This document shows, one piece after another, positions 1 through 7,079 of a stretch of 64,000 bases of DNA (its first letter is position 1; every line of letters begins with the position of its first letter). The translations under genes were made by a program, and so were the position numbers. Location: assembly GCF_003121295.1 (NCBI RefSeq), contig NZ_PHNC01000003.1:104026-168025 (forward strand), given 5' to 3'. The notes under the pieces are model-generated. The model had not been told where the DNA came from and did not search any database. It was given only the letters and a program-made list of their open reading frames with translations. Source of the DNA: Streptomyces orinoci. Its GTDB lineage: Bacteria; Actinomycetota; Actinomycetes; Streptomycetales; Streptomycetaceae.

Positions 1-519
1 CGCAACTACCTTCCGCACCGGGCCTTTTACCGGAGCCTGCGCAGCCTGTGCAAGACCGTGGTGGCCCAGGACCTGCACAAGCTGGGCACCTTCCTGGCCC
101 ACCGGCTGCTGGAGCCGGAGGGCGCCCTGGTGCTGGGCTGTGTGCTGCAACTGGCCGACCGTGAGGACAGTGCCCGGTTCTGGTGGCAGTTCGCGGCCGG
201 GGCCGACGCGGCCTGGGCCGCCTGCTGTCTGTATCTGCACCATATGGCGCTGGGGGAGCGCCAGGAGGCCGAACTCTGGCGCAGGCACGCCGGGTTGGAG
301 TCGCTGATCCCGGAGACCCCCGAGGAGATCGACCGCAATGACCTCAACACCGCGCTGCAGATGCTGGACGGGCTGCGCGACGGCGAGGGCTTCTCCCCGG
401 CGGCCTCGGCGGTGATCGCCTATGTACCGGACGCGCTGGGCTTCGTGGACGAGGTCGATCTGCCGCTGCCGCAGCCGGACTTCCCTGAGCGCATCGAGGA
501 ACTCACGGCGGTGCACTAG
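1..519 (+). CDS. C-terminal part of a hypothetical protein (5' end outside window)
   Basis: The reading frame is open from base 1 to the TAG at 517-519, giving 172 visible residues; the true start lies upstream, so the internal ATG at 241 and GTG at 58 are probably not starts. The protein is Leu/Ala rich and looks helical, with two adjacent Cys in the stretch AWAACCLYLHH and an acidic C-terminus. No membrane segment or signal is visible in this part. I do not recognise the family and infer no function. It faces the M56 peptidase gene convergently. Confidence 0.8.
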   Translation, partial: RNYLPHRAFYRSLRSLCKTVVAQDLHKLGTFLAHRLLEPEGALVLGCVLQLADREDSARFWWQFAAGADAAWAACCLYLHHMALGERQEAELWRRHAGLESLIPETPEEIDRNDLNTALQMLDGLRDGEGFSPAASAVIAYVPDALGFVDEVDLPLPQPDFPERIEELTAVH

Positions 520-557
520 GGGGCCCTGTCAGGGGCGCGGGGCGTTTCTGTTTTGCG

Positions 558-667
558 GCTCCGCCGCGTGGGCGTGACCAGCCACGGACGGCCCGCACTC
601 GAAACGCAACCGGGGGCACCCGGACCCGCGATGGTGCCGCTGTCCCTGCCGCTCCGCCGCGTGGGCG
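558..667. repeat. Short dispersed repeat, two copies in intergenic region
   Basis: The 17-mer GCTCCGCCGCGTGGGCG occurs exactly at 558-574 and again at 651-667 in the 201-base gap between two convergent genes. Around it lie fragments related to the GGGGCGCGGGG repeat (531-543). This is the kind of palindromic filler found between many Streptomyces genes and may help terminate transcription. Nothing else is visible in the gap 520-720. Confidence 0.6.
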
Positions 668-720
668 CAGCCCAACCACGAACTGCGCGCACCCGGAACC
701 CAGCCGGCCCCGGAGCCCCC

Positions 721-1662
721 TCAGCGACCGAGCGCGCTCAAGCCCGGCACAAAAGTCACCAGCAGCGGCACCGCCGGAACCAGCGCCGCCGCGGCGGTCA
801 GCCGCAGCCGCCGCGCGGGCGTCAGCCGCGGTGCGGGCGCCAGCAGCCGGTCCACCCGGCCCGGCACCTGGGACAGCTGGGCCGGGCCAGGGCCGAACAC
901 CCCGCGGTCCTCGTTGAGTTCGACCAGCGCCAGAGCCGTGGTCAGCCGCCCGAAGCGCCGGGACGCCGCATCATCCGCCGCCAGCTCCACCAGCCGGTGC
1001 ACCTGGTCACGGAAGGCGGCGAACACCGGCACCTGCGGAAAGCCGTTGGCCAGCGCGCCGGAGCAGTGCAGCAGCCAGTGGTGGCGGGCCCGGGCATGGC
1101 CCTGTTCATGGGCCAGCACGGCGTCCAACTGGGCGTCGTTCAGCCGTCGCAGGGCGCCGGTGGTGATCACCAGCCGGGGAGCCCAGCCGCCGCGCAGCAG
1201 CCAGGCGTCCGGGCGGTCGCCCTCCAGCAGCACCAGCCGCTCCGCGTCCGGCTCCTCACCCGGCAGCCGGGGCGAACGCTCCCGCAGTTCGGCCCGGCGC
1301 CGCCGGCGGTCGGCCCGTGCGGTACGGACCTCACGGGTCAGCATCGCCGCGGTCCAGGCGGCGCCACAGGCCAGGGTGACGGCCAGCGGCTCGGCCCAAG
1401 GGCCGTAGCCGGTAAGGGAGTACGCCTCCACCACCCCGTTCGGCGCGGGGGCGAACACATTGCCGCGCACCCGGGTCCAGGCCGCGGCGGCGCTCAGCGC
1501 CATGGCGAGGGCGCAGCACAGCAGCACGGCGGCCACCACGCACTGCCACACCCAAAGGGCCAGCACGGGTTCACGATCGGGCCAGTCGGCACGGGCCAGC
1601 ACCCGGGGCGCCAGGGCGGCGATCAGCCCGCCGAGAGCCAGCAGCGCGAGCGGGACCATCAT
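721..1662 (-). CDS. M56 family metallopeptidase (BlaR1/HtpX-like membrane protease)
   Basis: Integral membrane zinc protease of about 313 residues. Hydrophobic helices are visible near the N-terminus (MVPLALLALGGLIAAL, then VVAAVLLCCALAMAL), around ALAVTLACGAAWTAAM, and at the C-terminus (AAAALVPAVPLLVTFV). The catalytic zinc motif HEQGH (HExxH) sits near residue 190 and an ELAADDAA helix follows, where the third ligand is expected. The start is the ATG at 1662 or 1659, at the first transmembrane segment; the longer frame reading from 1785 adds a basic, non-membrane tail. BlaR1-type proteases normally pair with a BlaI repressor gene, but no BlaI is adjacent here; the upstream gene is a DUF5134 protein. 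Substrate unknown. Confidence 0.85.
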   Translation of the reverse strand: MMVPLALLALGGLIAALAPRVLARADWPDREPVLALWVWQCVVAAVLLCCALAMALSAAAAWTRVRGNVFAPAPNGVVEAYSLTGYGPWAEPLAVTLACGAAWTAAMLTREVRTARADRRRRRAELRERSPRLPGEEPDAERLVLLEGDRPDAWLLRGGWAPRLVITTGALRRLNDAQLDAVLAHEQGHARARHHWLLHCSGALANGFPQVPVFAAFRDQVHRLVELAADDAASRRFGRLTTALALVELNEDRGVFGPGPAQLSQVPGRVDRLLAPAPRLTPARRLRLTAAAALVPAVPLLVTFVPGLSALGR

Positions 1663-1785
1663 GGGCGTCAGCCTATGAGCGCGGCGGCCCGGCCAGAAAC
1701 GTCTGGCGGCGGGAAAGTGACGCAGACCACTTCCGGCGCAGACCGCTCCGCCCGGTGAGCGGACCACCGGAGCAGGCGCGCGCAC

Positions 1786-2352
1786 TCACATGGTGAGCAG
1801 CATGGTGACCATGCCGATGCCCATGGACAGCCGGCAGGCCCGCGTCAGCTCCGGCCGCCGGGCCGGGACTGGCGCGGCCACCGCGCCCGGAGTCACGGCG
1901 GCGGGCAGCAGGGCAGGCACCGAACGGACCACGTACACCGCGAAGTACAGCAAGAGCAGCCCGGTGAGCGGTGGGGCCCCGGCCGGCCGGTGACCGGTGT
2001 GCCCGCCATGGCCGCCCTCGGGAGCGGCAGCCATGGCGAGGGCCATATAGACCATCGCGAATGCCCCTATGGCGTGGTGCAGATGATGACCACCGCCCTG
2101 CCGGCGCACCAGGGACAGCGCCCGCAGGCCCGCGGCCGCGAACACCGCGGCGAACAGCGCCGCTCCCCAGGACGGGGCGCCGGACATCCAGACCGGCAGG
2201 GCCATCACCGCCATACCCAGCGCCATCAGCGCATCGCCCCGCGCGGCCCGGCGCTCCCCCACGCCGCCGGCCCGCACCCCACCCAGACAGTAGGCACCGG
2301 TAGCGGTGCACAGCACCACCAACAGCCAGCCGACCAGCGGCGGTTGATGCAT
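1786..2352 (-). CDS. DUF5134-type membrane protein
   Basis: Protein of 188 residues with about five hydrophobic segments separated by short loops. A His-rich stretch (GGGHHLHHAIGAF) and a second (GGHGGHTGHRP) could bind metal; this is inferred from composition only. The pattern (short helices plus repeated His clusters) matches what I recall of DUF5134 proteins of actinomycetes, which resemble copper-related membrane proteins. The start ATG at 2352 gives MHQPPLVGW, leading straight into the first helix. It is oriented with the M56 peptidase 123 bases downstream, so the two may be co-transcribed. Confidence 0.7.
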   Translation of the reverse strand: MHQPPLVGWLLVVLCTATGAYCLGGVRAGGVGERRAARGDALMALGMAVMALPVWMSGAPSWGAALFAAVFAAAGLRALSLVRRQGGGHHLHHAIGAFAMVYMALAMAAAPEGGHGGHTGHRPAGAPPLTGLLLLYFAVYVVRSVPALLPAAVTPGAVAAPVPARRPELTRACRLSMGIGMVTMLLTM

Positions 2353-2520
2353 GGCACACCTCCCCGGGGCACACGGTCCACCCCGGGAGAATGCCCAACT
2401 CGGCGTGTGTACACGGGAGCGCACAGAGGCGCACGGGGGCGCATGGTTCGCTTCCGCCCCGCGCCCCGGGCGGCCAGGGTGCGCCGGAGTCCGGCTCGGC
2501 CGTGTCCGGCGGCTTTGTCA

Positions 2521-2568
2521 CCACCGCCATCGGCGCCCTGCCACCGCCATCGGTGCCCTGTCACCGCC
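2521..2568. repeat. 20-bp tandem repeat, 2.4 copies
   Basis: CCACCGCCATCGGCGCCCTG at 2521-2540 is repeated with one change at 2541-2560, and a third partial unit follows to 2568. It lies just beyond the 3' end of the VOC gene, in the 235-base gap before the DUF5134 start. The length is not a multiple of three and no reading frame uses it. Confidence 0.7.
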
Positions 2569-2587
2569 GGGCGCGCAGCCCGGATCC

Positions 2588-2980
2588 CTAGACGCCCGGG
2601 CGGTAGCGCAATGGATGCCCCTCCGGCACCTCCACCACCGCGATCCGCACCCCGTCCGGATCGGCGATCCACATCTCCACCAGCCCCCAGGGCCGGCGCC
2701 GGGGCGGCTCGAGGATCTCCACCCCCTGGTCCAGCAACTCCCGGTGGGCTCCGTCGGCATCGGCCACCTGGAGCCACAACTCCAGCCCGGGCGCTGGAGC
2801 TTGGGACGAGCGCCCGGAGACCTCCAGGAAGCCGCCGCCCAGGAAGTAGACGGTGCCGCGCTCCGGCCCCTCGCCGAACTCGCGGTAGACGGCCAGCCCC
2901 AGCGCACCGCCATAGAAGGCCCGGCTCCGCTCGGGATCGGTGGGCCGCAGCAGCACCCTGCTGCTCAGTACATGCACCAT
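2588..2980 (-). CDS. VOC superfamily (glyoxalase/bleomycin-resistance-like) protein
   Basis: 130 residues, the normal size for a single-subunit VOC protein. The paired beta-alpha-beta-beta-beta pattern is visible: N-terminal VHVLSSRVLLRPTDPERSRAFY, then GLELWLQVADADGAHRELLDQG, and the closing MWIADPDGVRIAVVEVP, which is the typical C-terminal strand. Members bind a metal and act as dioxygenases, isomerases or drug-binding proteins; the substrate cannot be read from sequence. The start ATG at 2980 was chosen over 3037 because the extra 19 residues are not part of the fold. Divergent from the GNAT gene, about 90 bases apart. Confidence 0.85.
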   Translation of the reverse strand: MVHVLSSRVLLRPTDPERSRAFYGGALGLAVYREFGEGPERGTVYFLGGGFLEVSGRSSQAPAPGLELWLQVADADGAHRELLDQGVEILEPPRRRPWGLVEMWIADPDGVRIAVVEVPEGHPLRYRPGV

Positions 2981-3069
2981 GCTCGAAACTGTACGCAGAC
3001 CCCTCCGGTTAGGCTCGGCTGTGCCGTAGTACGGCATGGAAGAGCCCAGTGAGAGGACGCGGACAGCAG

Positions 3070-3630
3070 ATGGAAACCAGGGAAGAGACCGGTGCGGTCC
3101 GGCTGATGGAGCCGGTTTTCCGGGTCGCGACCACCGCCGATGTACCGGCTCTCGTCGCCTTGATCGAATCGGCCTACCGGGGGGACGCCAGCCGGGCCGG
3201 CTGGACCACCGAGGCCGATCTGCTGGATGGGCAGCGCACCGACCCGGAGGGTGTGCTGGCCGTGGTGTCCGACCGGGCCGGCCGGCTGCTGGTGGCCGAG
3301 TGCGAGGGCGAGCCGGTGGCCTGCTGCCAGCTGGAACACCGGGGTGATCACGCCTACTTCGGGATGTTCGCGGTGCGCCCGGAACTCCAGGGCGCCGGGC
3401 TGGGCAAGCTGGTGATCGCCGAGGCGGAGCGGCTGGCGCGGGCCGAGTGGGGCGCCGTTGAGATGCATATGACCGTGATCCGCCAGCGGGCGGAGCTGAT
3501 CGCCTGGTACGAGCGGCGCGGCTACCGGCGCACGGGGCGGATGAGCCCCTTCCCGTACGGCGACGAGCGCTTTGGCATCCCCCGCCGCACCGACCTGGAG
3601 TTCGAGCTGCTGATCAAGGAGCTCGGCTAG
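3070..3630 (+). CDS. GNAT family N-acetyltransferase
   Basis: 186 residues. The acetyl-CoA-binding segment is clear as VRPELQGAGLGKLVIAEAE (R/Q-x-x-G-x-G/A, near residue 110), preceded by the FGMFAV strand and followed by the ERRGYRRTGRM strand-turn typical of the GNAT C-terminus. The acceptor substrate is unknown; LIAWYERRGY is common in small-molecule and amino-acid acetyltransferases. A start at ATG 3070 follows an AGAGGACG stretch. ATG 3106, directly before the fold, and GTG 3049 are alternatives. The stop codon (CTAG) abuts the left arm of the inverted repeat described at 3630. Confidence 0.88.
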   Translation: METREETGAVRLMEPVFRVATTADVPALVALIESAYRGDASRAGWTTEADLLDGQRTDPEGVLAVVSDRAGRLLVAECEGEPVACCQLEHRGDHAYFGMFAVRPELQGAGLGKLVIAEAERLARAEWGAVEMHMTVIRQRAELIAWYERRGYRRTGRMSPFPYGDERFGIPRRTDLEFELLIKELG

Positions 3631-3655
3631 CGCTGTGACCGGCAAGGTTCACCGT
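3630..3655 (+). repeat. Left arm of imperfect inverted repeat (candidate IS end)
   Basis: Positions 3630-3655 match the reverse complement of 4645-4670 at 23 of 26 bases, sharing the core AAGGTTCACCG. The arms enclose a SnoaL-like gene and an IS630-type transposase remnant. CTAG, the favoured IS630 target, directly precedes the left arm, but no matching duplication is seen on the right. Confidence 0.6.
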
Positions 3656-3711
3656 GATCGGAAGGCGGCTCGTGGGACGAGCGCACGCTAAACGGCTGGT
3701 ATTACTGGGGC

Positions 3712-4089
3712 ATGCAGGAAGAGATTGCACGCTCCGCGATCGACACGTTCATCTCCGCGTTCAACGCCTCGGACGACAGCTATGTGACCGCCCTGCTCTC
3801 CCAGGCTCTGACCTCGGACGTGGTCTTCTGGGGGCCGTTGGGCCGCAGCGAAGGAATCGCGGCGGTCGAGCGGTTTGTGCTGGACATCCGACGCCACCCG
3901 GCGGGGACCGGCACGATGGTGCGCTGCTCCGCGGTGGACATGCCTGACGAGTGGGCCCGGTACCAGTGGGTCTTCACCACGCCGGATGGAGGTCCCCGCC
4001 TGACCGGAACGGACGTCGTCCATCTGCGGCGGAGCCTCATCGACCAGGTCATCGTCTTCGCGGGGGAGATCGAACCGTCCGCTTCCTGA
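3712..4089 (+). CDS. SnoaL-like / NTF2-fold protein
   Basis: 125 residues, the normal length for a single NTF2-fold (SnoaL-like) protein. Visible features are the N-terminal helix pair (IDTFISAFNASDDSYV), the ALTSDVVFWGPLGRSEGIAAVERFV segment where these folds turn into the cone, and the closing strands RYQWVFTTPDG and DVVHLRRSLIDQVIVFAGEI. Members range from polyketide cyclases and isomerases to non-enzymatic binding proteins, so the role here is open. It lies alone between the GNAT gene and the transposase remnant, and both it and the remnant fall inside the inverted repeat 3630-3655/4645-4670. It may therefore be a passenger of a former mobile element; this is inference. Confidence 0.8.
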   Translation: MQEEIARSAIDTFISAFNASDDSYVTALLSQALTSDVVFWGPLGRSEGIAAVERFVLDIRRHPAGTGTMVRCSAVDMPDEWARYQWVFTTPDGGPRLTGTDVVHLRRSLIDQVIVFAGEIEPSAS

Positions 4090-4094
4090 GTCAT

Positions 4095-4589
4095 CCTTCT
4101 GTCGCTGTCCTTCTCCTGGACTCGCCCCATCGGCGTTGACTGCGGGTGCGGGCGCGTTCCTTGCGTTGGGCGGTGAGTACGTCGGGTGGCGGGCGTTGGT
4201 GGTGCGCCGGCGCAGGTAGCGGTGCAGTGCCTGGGTTTGCGCGGGGCGGCTGCGGTGGTGGGAGCTGGCCAGGGTGAACTGCCGCAGCGAGCCGAAGTGG
4301 GCCTCGATCGGGTTGGCCCAGGAAGCGCAGGTCGGGGACGGCCTCCCGCCCGGCGAGGGTCCAGGCAGGCCAGGCCGATCTCGTTGAAGCGGTGGATCAG
4401 GTCCCGGACGGTGTCCTCGTCCGCCTGGACCAGCTGGGCGATCACCGGCACCCGGTTCCCGCCGGCCGAGGCCAGCAGCATCATCGCGCGCCAGTAGCGC
4501 ACCGAGTTGGTGCTGCCCCGGCGCACGGTCTGCTGCAGCTTCTGCCCCTCCTGGTCGGTCAGCCTGCGTATACGGACAGGCTCAGCCAC
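4095..4589 (-). pseudogene. IS630-type transposase, internally deleted remnant
   Basis: Two separated parts of one transposase can be read. From GTG 4589 the N-terminal helix-turn-helix region is intact for about 66 residues (VRIRRLTDQEGQKLQQ ... VQADEDTVRDLIHRFNEIG ... LDPRRAGGRP). The frame then jumps, near 4330-4345, to the C-terminal part (SWANPIEAHFG ... LRQFT ... QTQALHRYLRRR) in another frame. The middle, including most of the DDE catalytic core, is missing. The NPIEAHF motif near the last catalytic Glu is characteristic of actinomycete IS630 transposases. The remnant cannot encode an active enzyme, but as a short internally deleted copy it resembles a MITE precursor. Confidence 0.85.
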
Positions 4590-4644
4590 CGGGCCTCCAG
4601 CGCTCGGATCGGACGCCGCCGCACATCAAACCGTCACCACCAAC

Positions 4645-4670
4645 CCGGTGAACCTTCCCGGTCAGAGCGC
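4645..4670 (-). repeat. Right arm of imperfect inverted repeat (candidate IS end)
   Basis: Reverse complement matches 3630-3655 at 23 of 26 positions. It lies about 56 bases upstream of the GTG of the transposase remnant, where the terminal inverted repeat of an IS630-type element would be expected. Beyond it (4671-4828) I see only a short palindrome (AGGAA-A-TTCCT at 4774-4784) before the DUF6421 promoter. Confidence 0.6.
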
Positions 4671-4828
4671 CGCCAGAGGCCGGTGGCCGGAACCCGACTG
4701 GCACAGCGTCGGAGGCGCCGGTGACCCCTGGGGCGTTGTTTGACGGCAGAGACCCCGGACGGGCCCCTACGGCAGGAAATTCCTCGGCGCAACCGGGGGT
4801 CCGGCAGGATAATTTGCTGCCTCTCCCC

Positions 4829-4858
4829 TTGAGCGGAAGAACCTCACATGGATACGGT
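4829..4858 (+). promoter_or_regulatory. Candidate promoter of the DUF6421 operon
   Basis: TTGAGC at 4829-4834 is followed after 18 bases by TACGGT at 4853-4858, a reasonable Streptomyces housekeeping-type -35/-10 pair. Transcription would start near 4865, about 30 bases before the ATG, leaving room for the strong ribosome site GAGGAGGGG at 4879-4887. Confidence 0.5.
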
Positions 4859-4893
4859 GTCTTAACGCCAGGTTCTCCCGAGGAGGGGCAGTC

Positions 4894-6291
4894 ATGACGG
4901 AAATCCTTTCGTCAGCAGGCATAGGCACCGACGTTTTGCCCGTGGATCGCGTGGTCGATCATCCGGCCTGGGCGGCGCTCAAGGACGCCGTGGAGACGAT
5001 CCGGCCGTGGCAGTCCCCGGATGGCTCCATCGACCTCGCCCGGGAGGGGGCGCCACCGGGGGAGCGGGTGCGCGCCGAGGTGGACCGGGTCGCCGAGGCC
5101 GTCGGGGAGCTCTCCCCGCTGCTGCCGCATGACGCCGACTACCACGCGGCGCTGGTCAACGATCTGCGCCGCTGGGCGCAGACCGGCTTCGGCGTCCCGG
5201 ACTTCCTGGACTCGCTGCTGGCCTTCCAGCCCGCCGCCCAGCGCGCCGACGGCCGCCAGCACCTGGTGGTGTTCCCCATGTACACCCAGAACGGCAACCC
5301 GGACCGCAATCTGGAGGCCGTGGTGCTGCGGGTGGTCTGGCCGGAGTGGCTGGCCGAACTGGAGCGCACCCGCTACGACAACCCGCTGTTCGTGGGCATC
5401 ACCTTCGAGGACTTCACCTCCGGCTATGACACCAACTCCGCGGTGCTCTTCCCGGAGACCGTGGCCGTCCGCCAGGCCCCCGAGCGCTTCACCTGGGGCG
5501 CCATCTTCTGCGACCGGGAGGCGGCCCGCTTCCGCCGGGTCACCGAGTCCGCCGTACGCACCCTGGGCCTGGAACTGCCCGCCGACATCGCGGACATGCT
5601 GCATGACCAGCAGCGCTGCCAGGAGGCCTTCGTCCTCTGGGACATGATCCACGACCGTACCCACAGCCATGGCGACCTGCCCTTCGACCCCTTCATGATC
5701 AAGCAGCGCCAGCCGTTCTGGATGTACGGGCTGGAGGAGCTGCGCTGCGACCTGACCGCCTTCAAGGAGGCCGGGAAGCTGGCCGCGGACGGCTTTCCGC
5801 AGGGCCGGGATGTGCAGTATGCGGTGCTCTTCGACCGGATGTTCCGCTTCCCGGTCACCGGTGACCGGGTGCGCAACTACGACGGCCTGGGCGGCCAGCT
5901 GCTCTTCGCCTATCTGCACCGGCATGACGTCGTACGCTGGACGGACAACACCCTGCATATCGACTTCGACCGGGCTCCCCAGGTCACCAACCAGCTCTGC
6001 GGCGAGATCGAGAAGCTCTACCGGGACGGCATCGACCGGCCCAAACTGGTGCACTGGCTGGCCGCCTATGAGCTGGTGTCCCGCTATCTCGCCCCGCACC
6101 CCGGCTCGGTCTGGGCCAAGGGCCCGGAGGCCCTGGATCTCAGCCAGCCGCCCCGCAAGCTCGTGGACGACGTGCTTCCGGACGAATTCCCGCTCAGCAT
6201 GTTCTACGAGGCCCTTGCCAAGAAGCTGCGCGGCGTGATCGCCTCGACCAAGGGGATCACCGCCGAGAAGGCCGGGCAGGTGGCCGCGTGA
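4894..6291 (+). CDS. DUF6421 family protein
   Basis: 465-residue cytoplasmic protein without signal or membrane segments, preceded by an excellent ribosome site (GAGGAGGGG, 7 bases before ATG). The N-terminus (DHPAWAALKDAVETIRPWQSPDGSID) and the segment HDRTHSHGDLPFDPFMIKQ are what I associate with the Streptomyces DUF6421 family. Several conserved His/Asp positions there (HDRTHSHGD) resemble a metal or catalytic site, which is inference. It is the first gene of a tight operon: its TGA overlaps a GTG of the SDR frame, and the threonine-aldolase-like gene follows. The triad suggests a shared metabolic pathway, perhaps with an unusual amino or hydroxy acid substrate. No biochemical function is known to me. 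Confidence 0.75.
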   Translation: MTEILSSAGIGTDVLPVDRVVDHPAWAALKDAVETIRPWQSPDGSIDLAREGAPPGERVRAEVDRVAEAVGELSPLLPHDADYHAALVNDLRRWAQTGFGVPDFLDSLLAFQPAAQRADGRQHLVVFPMYTQNGNPDRNLEAVVLRVVWPEWLAELERTRYDNPLFVGITFEDFTSGYDTNSAVLFPETVAVRQAPERFTWGAIFCDREAARFRRVTESAVRTLGLELPADIADMLHDQQRCQEAFVLWDMIHDRTHSHGDLPFDPFMIKQRQPFWMYGLEELRCDLTAFKEAGKLAADGFPQGRDVQYAVLFDRMFRFPVTGDRVRNYDGLGGQLLFAYLHRHDVVRWTDNTLHIDFDRAPQVTNQLCGEIEKLYRDGIDRPKLVHWLAAYELVSRYLAPHPGSVWAKGPEALDLSQPPRKLVDDVLPDEFPLSMFYEALAKKLRGVIASTKGITAEKAGQVAA

Positions 6292-6317
6292 GCGAGCGGA
6301 AGAAGGAGGCGACGGCC

Positions 6318-7079
6318 ATGAGCACACCCGGGAACGGCAACGGCCGGCTGGACGGGGCCGTGGTGGCGGTGGCGGGAGCCGCCGGACCGGCGGGCCGGGC
6401 GGCCCTGCTGCGGCTGGCGGAGGCGGGGGCCACGGTCATCGCCGCGGACGCCGACGCCGCCCGGCTCGCCGAGGCCGTGGACGCGGCCCGGTACGCCCAT
6501 GGCGGGGCCACCGTGGTCGGGGACACCGTCGATCTCCTGGACCTGGCGGCCACCCGGGCCTGGGCCGACCGCAATGAGAAGGAATTCGGCCGGATCGACG
6601 GCCTGGTCCACCTGGTGGGCGGCTGGCGCGGTTCGGCCACCTTCGCCGAGACCGACCCGGCCGACTGGGAATTGCTGGAGAAGCTGCTGATCCGCACCGT
6701 GCAGCACACCTCCCTGGCCTTCGAGGGCCCGCTGACCCGTAGCGGAAACGGCCGGTATCTGCTGGTCAGCGCGGCCGGCGCCAGCAAGCCCACGGCGGGC
6801 AACGCCGCCTACGCCGCCTCCAAGGCCGCGGCCGAGGCCTGGACCCTGGCCCTGGCGGACTCCTTCCGCAAGGCCGCCGGGGACCAGCTGGAGCCGCCGG
6901 CCGCCGCCGCCATCCTCATCGTCAAGGCCCTGGTGCACGACGCCATGCGCGCCGAGCGGCCCAACGCCAAATTCGCGGGCTTCACCGATGTGAAGGACCT
7001 CGCCGAGGCCATCCTCGGCACCTGGGAGAAGCCCGCCAGCGAAGTGAACGGAACCCGTCTGTGGCTGACCGCGCAGTGA
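6318..7079 (+). CDS. SDR family NAD(P)-dependent oxidoreductase
   Basis: 253 residues from ATG 6318, which has a clear AGGAGG ribosome site; a GTG at 6288 overlapping the previous stop is the alternative. The Rossmann glycine motif is altered (VAGAAGPAGRAAL, usually TGxxxGxG), and the NNAG motif is replaced by LVHLVGG. The catalytic region YAASKAAAE (YxxxK) is intact near residue 165, preceded by the Ser in LLVSAAGAS. The fold is therefore SDR, but coenzyme binding may be atypical. It is the second gene of the DUF6421 operon and overlaps the PLP-enzyme gene by 4 bases (GTGA), so translation is probably coupled. Confidence 0.85.
   Translation: MSTPGNGNGRLDGAVVAVAGAAGPAGRAALLRLAEAGATVIAADADAARLAEAVDAARYAHGGATVVGDTVDLLDLAATRAWADRNEKEFGRIDGLVHLVGGWRGSATFAETDPADWELLEKLLIRTVQHTSLAFEGPLTRSGNGRYLLVSAAGASKPTAGNAAYAASKAAAEAWTLALADSFRKAAGDQLEPPAAAAILIVKALVHDAMRAERPNAKFAGFTDVKDLAEAILGTWEKPASEVNGTRLWLTAQ

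Noticed and set aside
913..1785. Long frames on the plus strand opposite the M56 peptidase and similar long antisense frames throughout
   Set aside because: They are open only because stops are rare at this GC content. Their translations are Arg/Pro/Ala/Gly-rich with no motif, and their codon positions do not show third-base GC bias.
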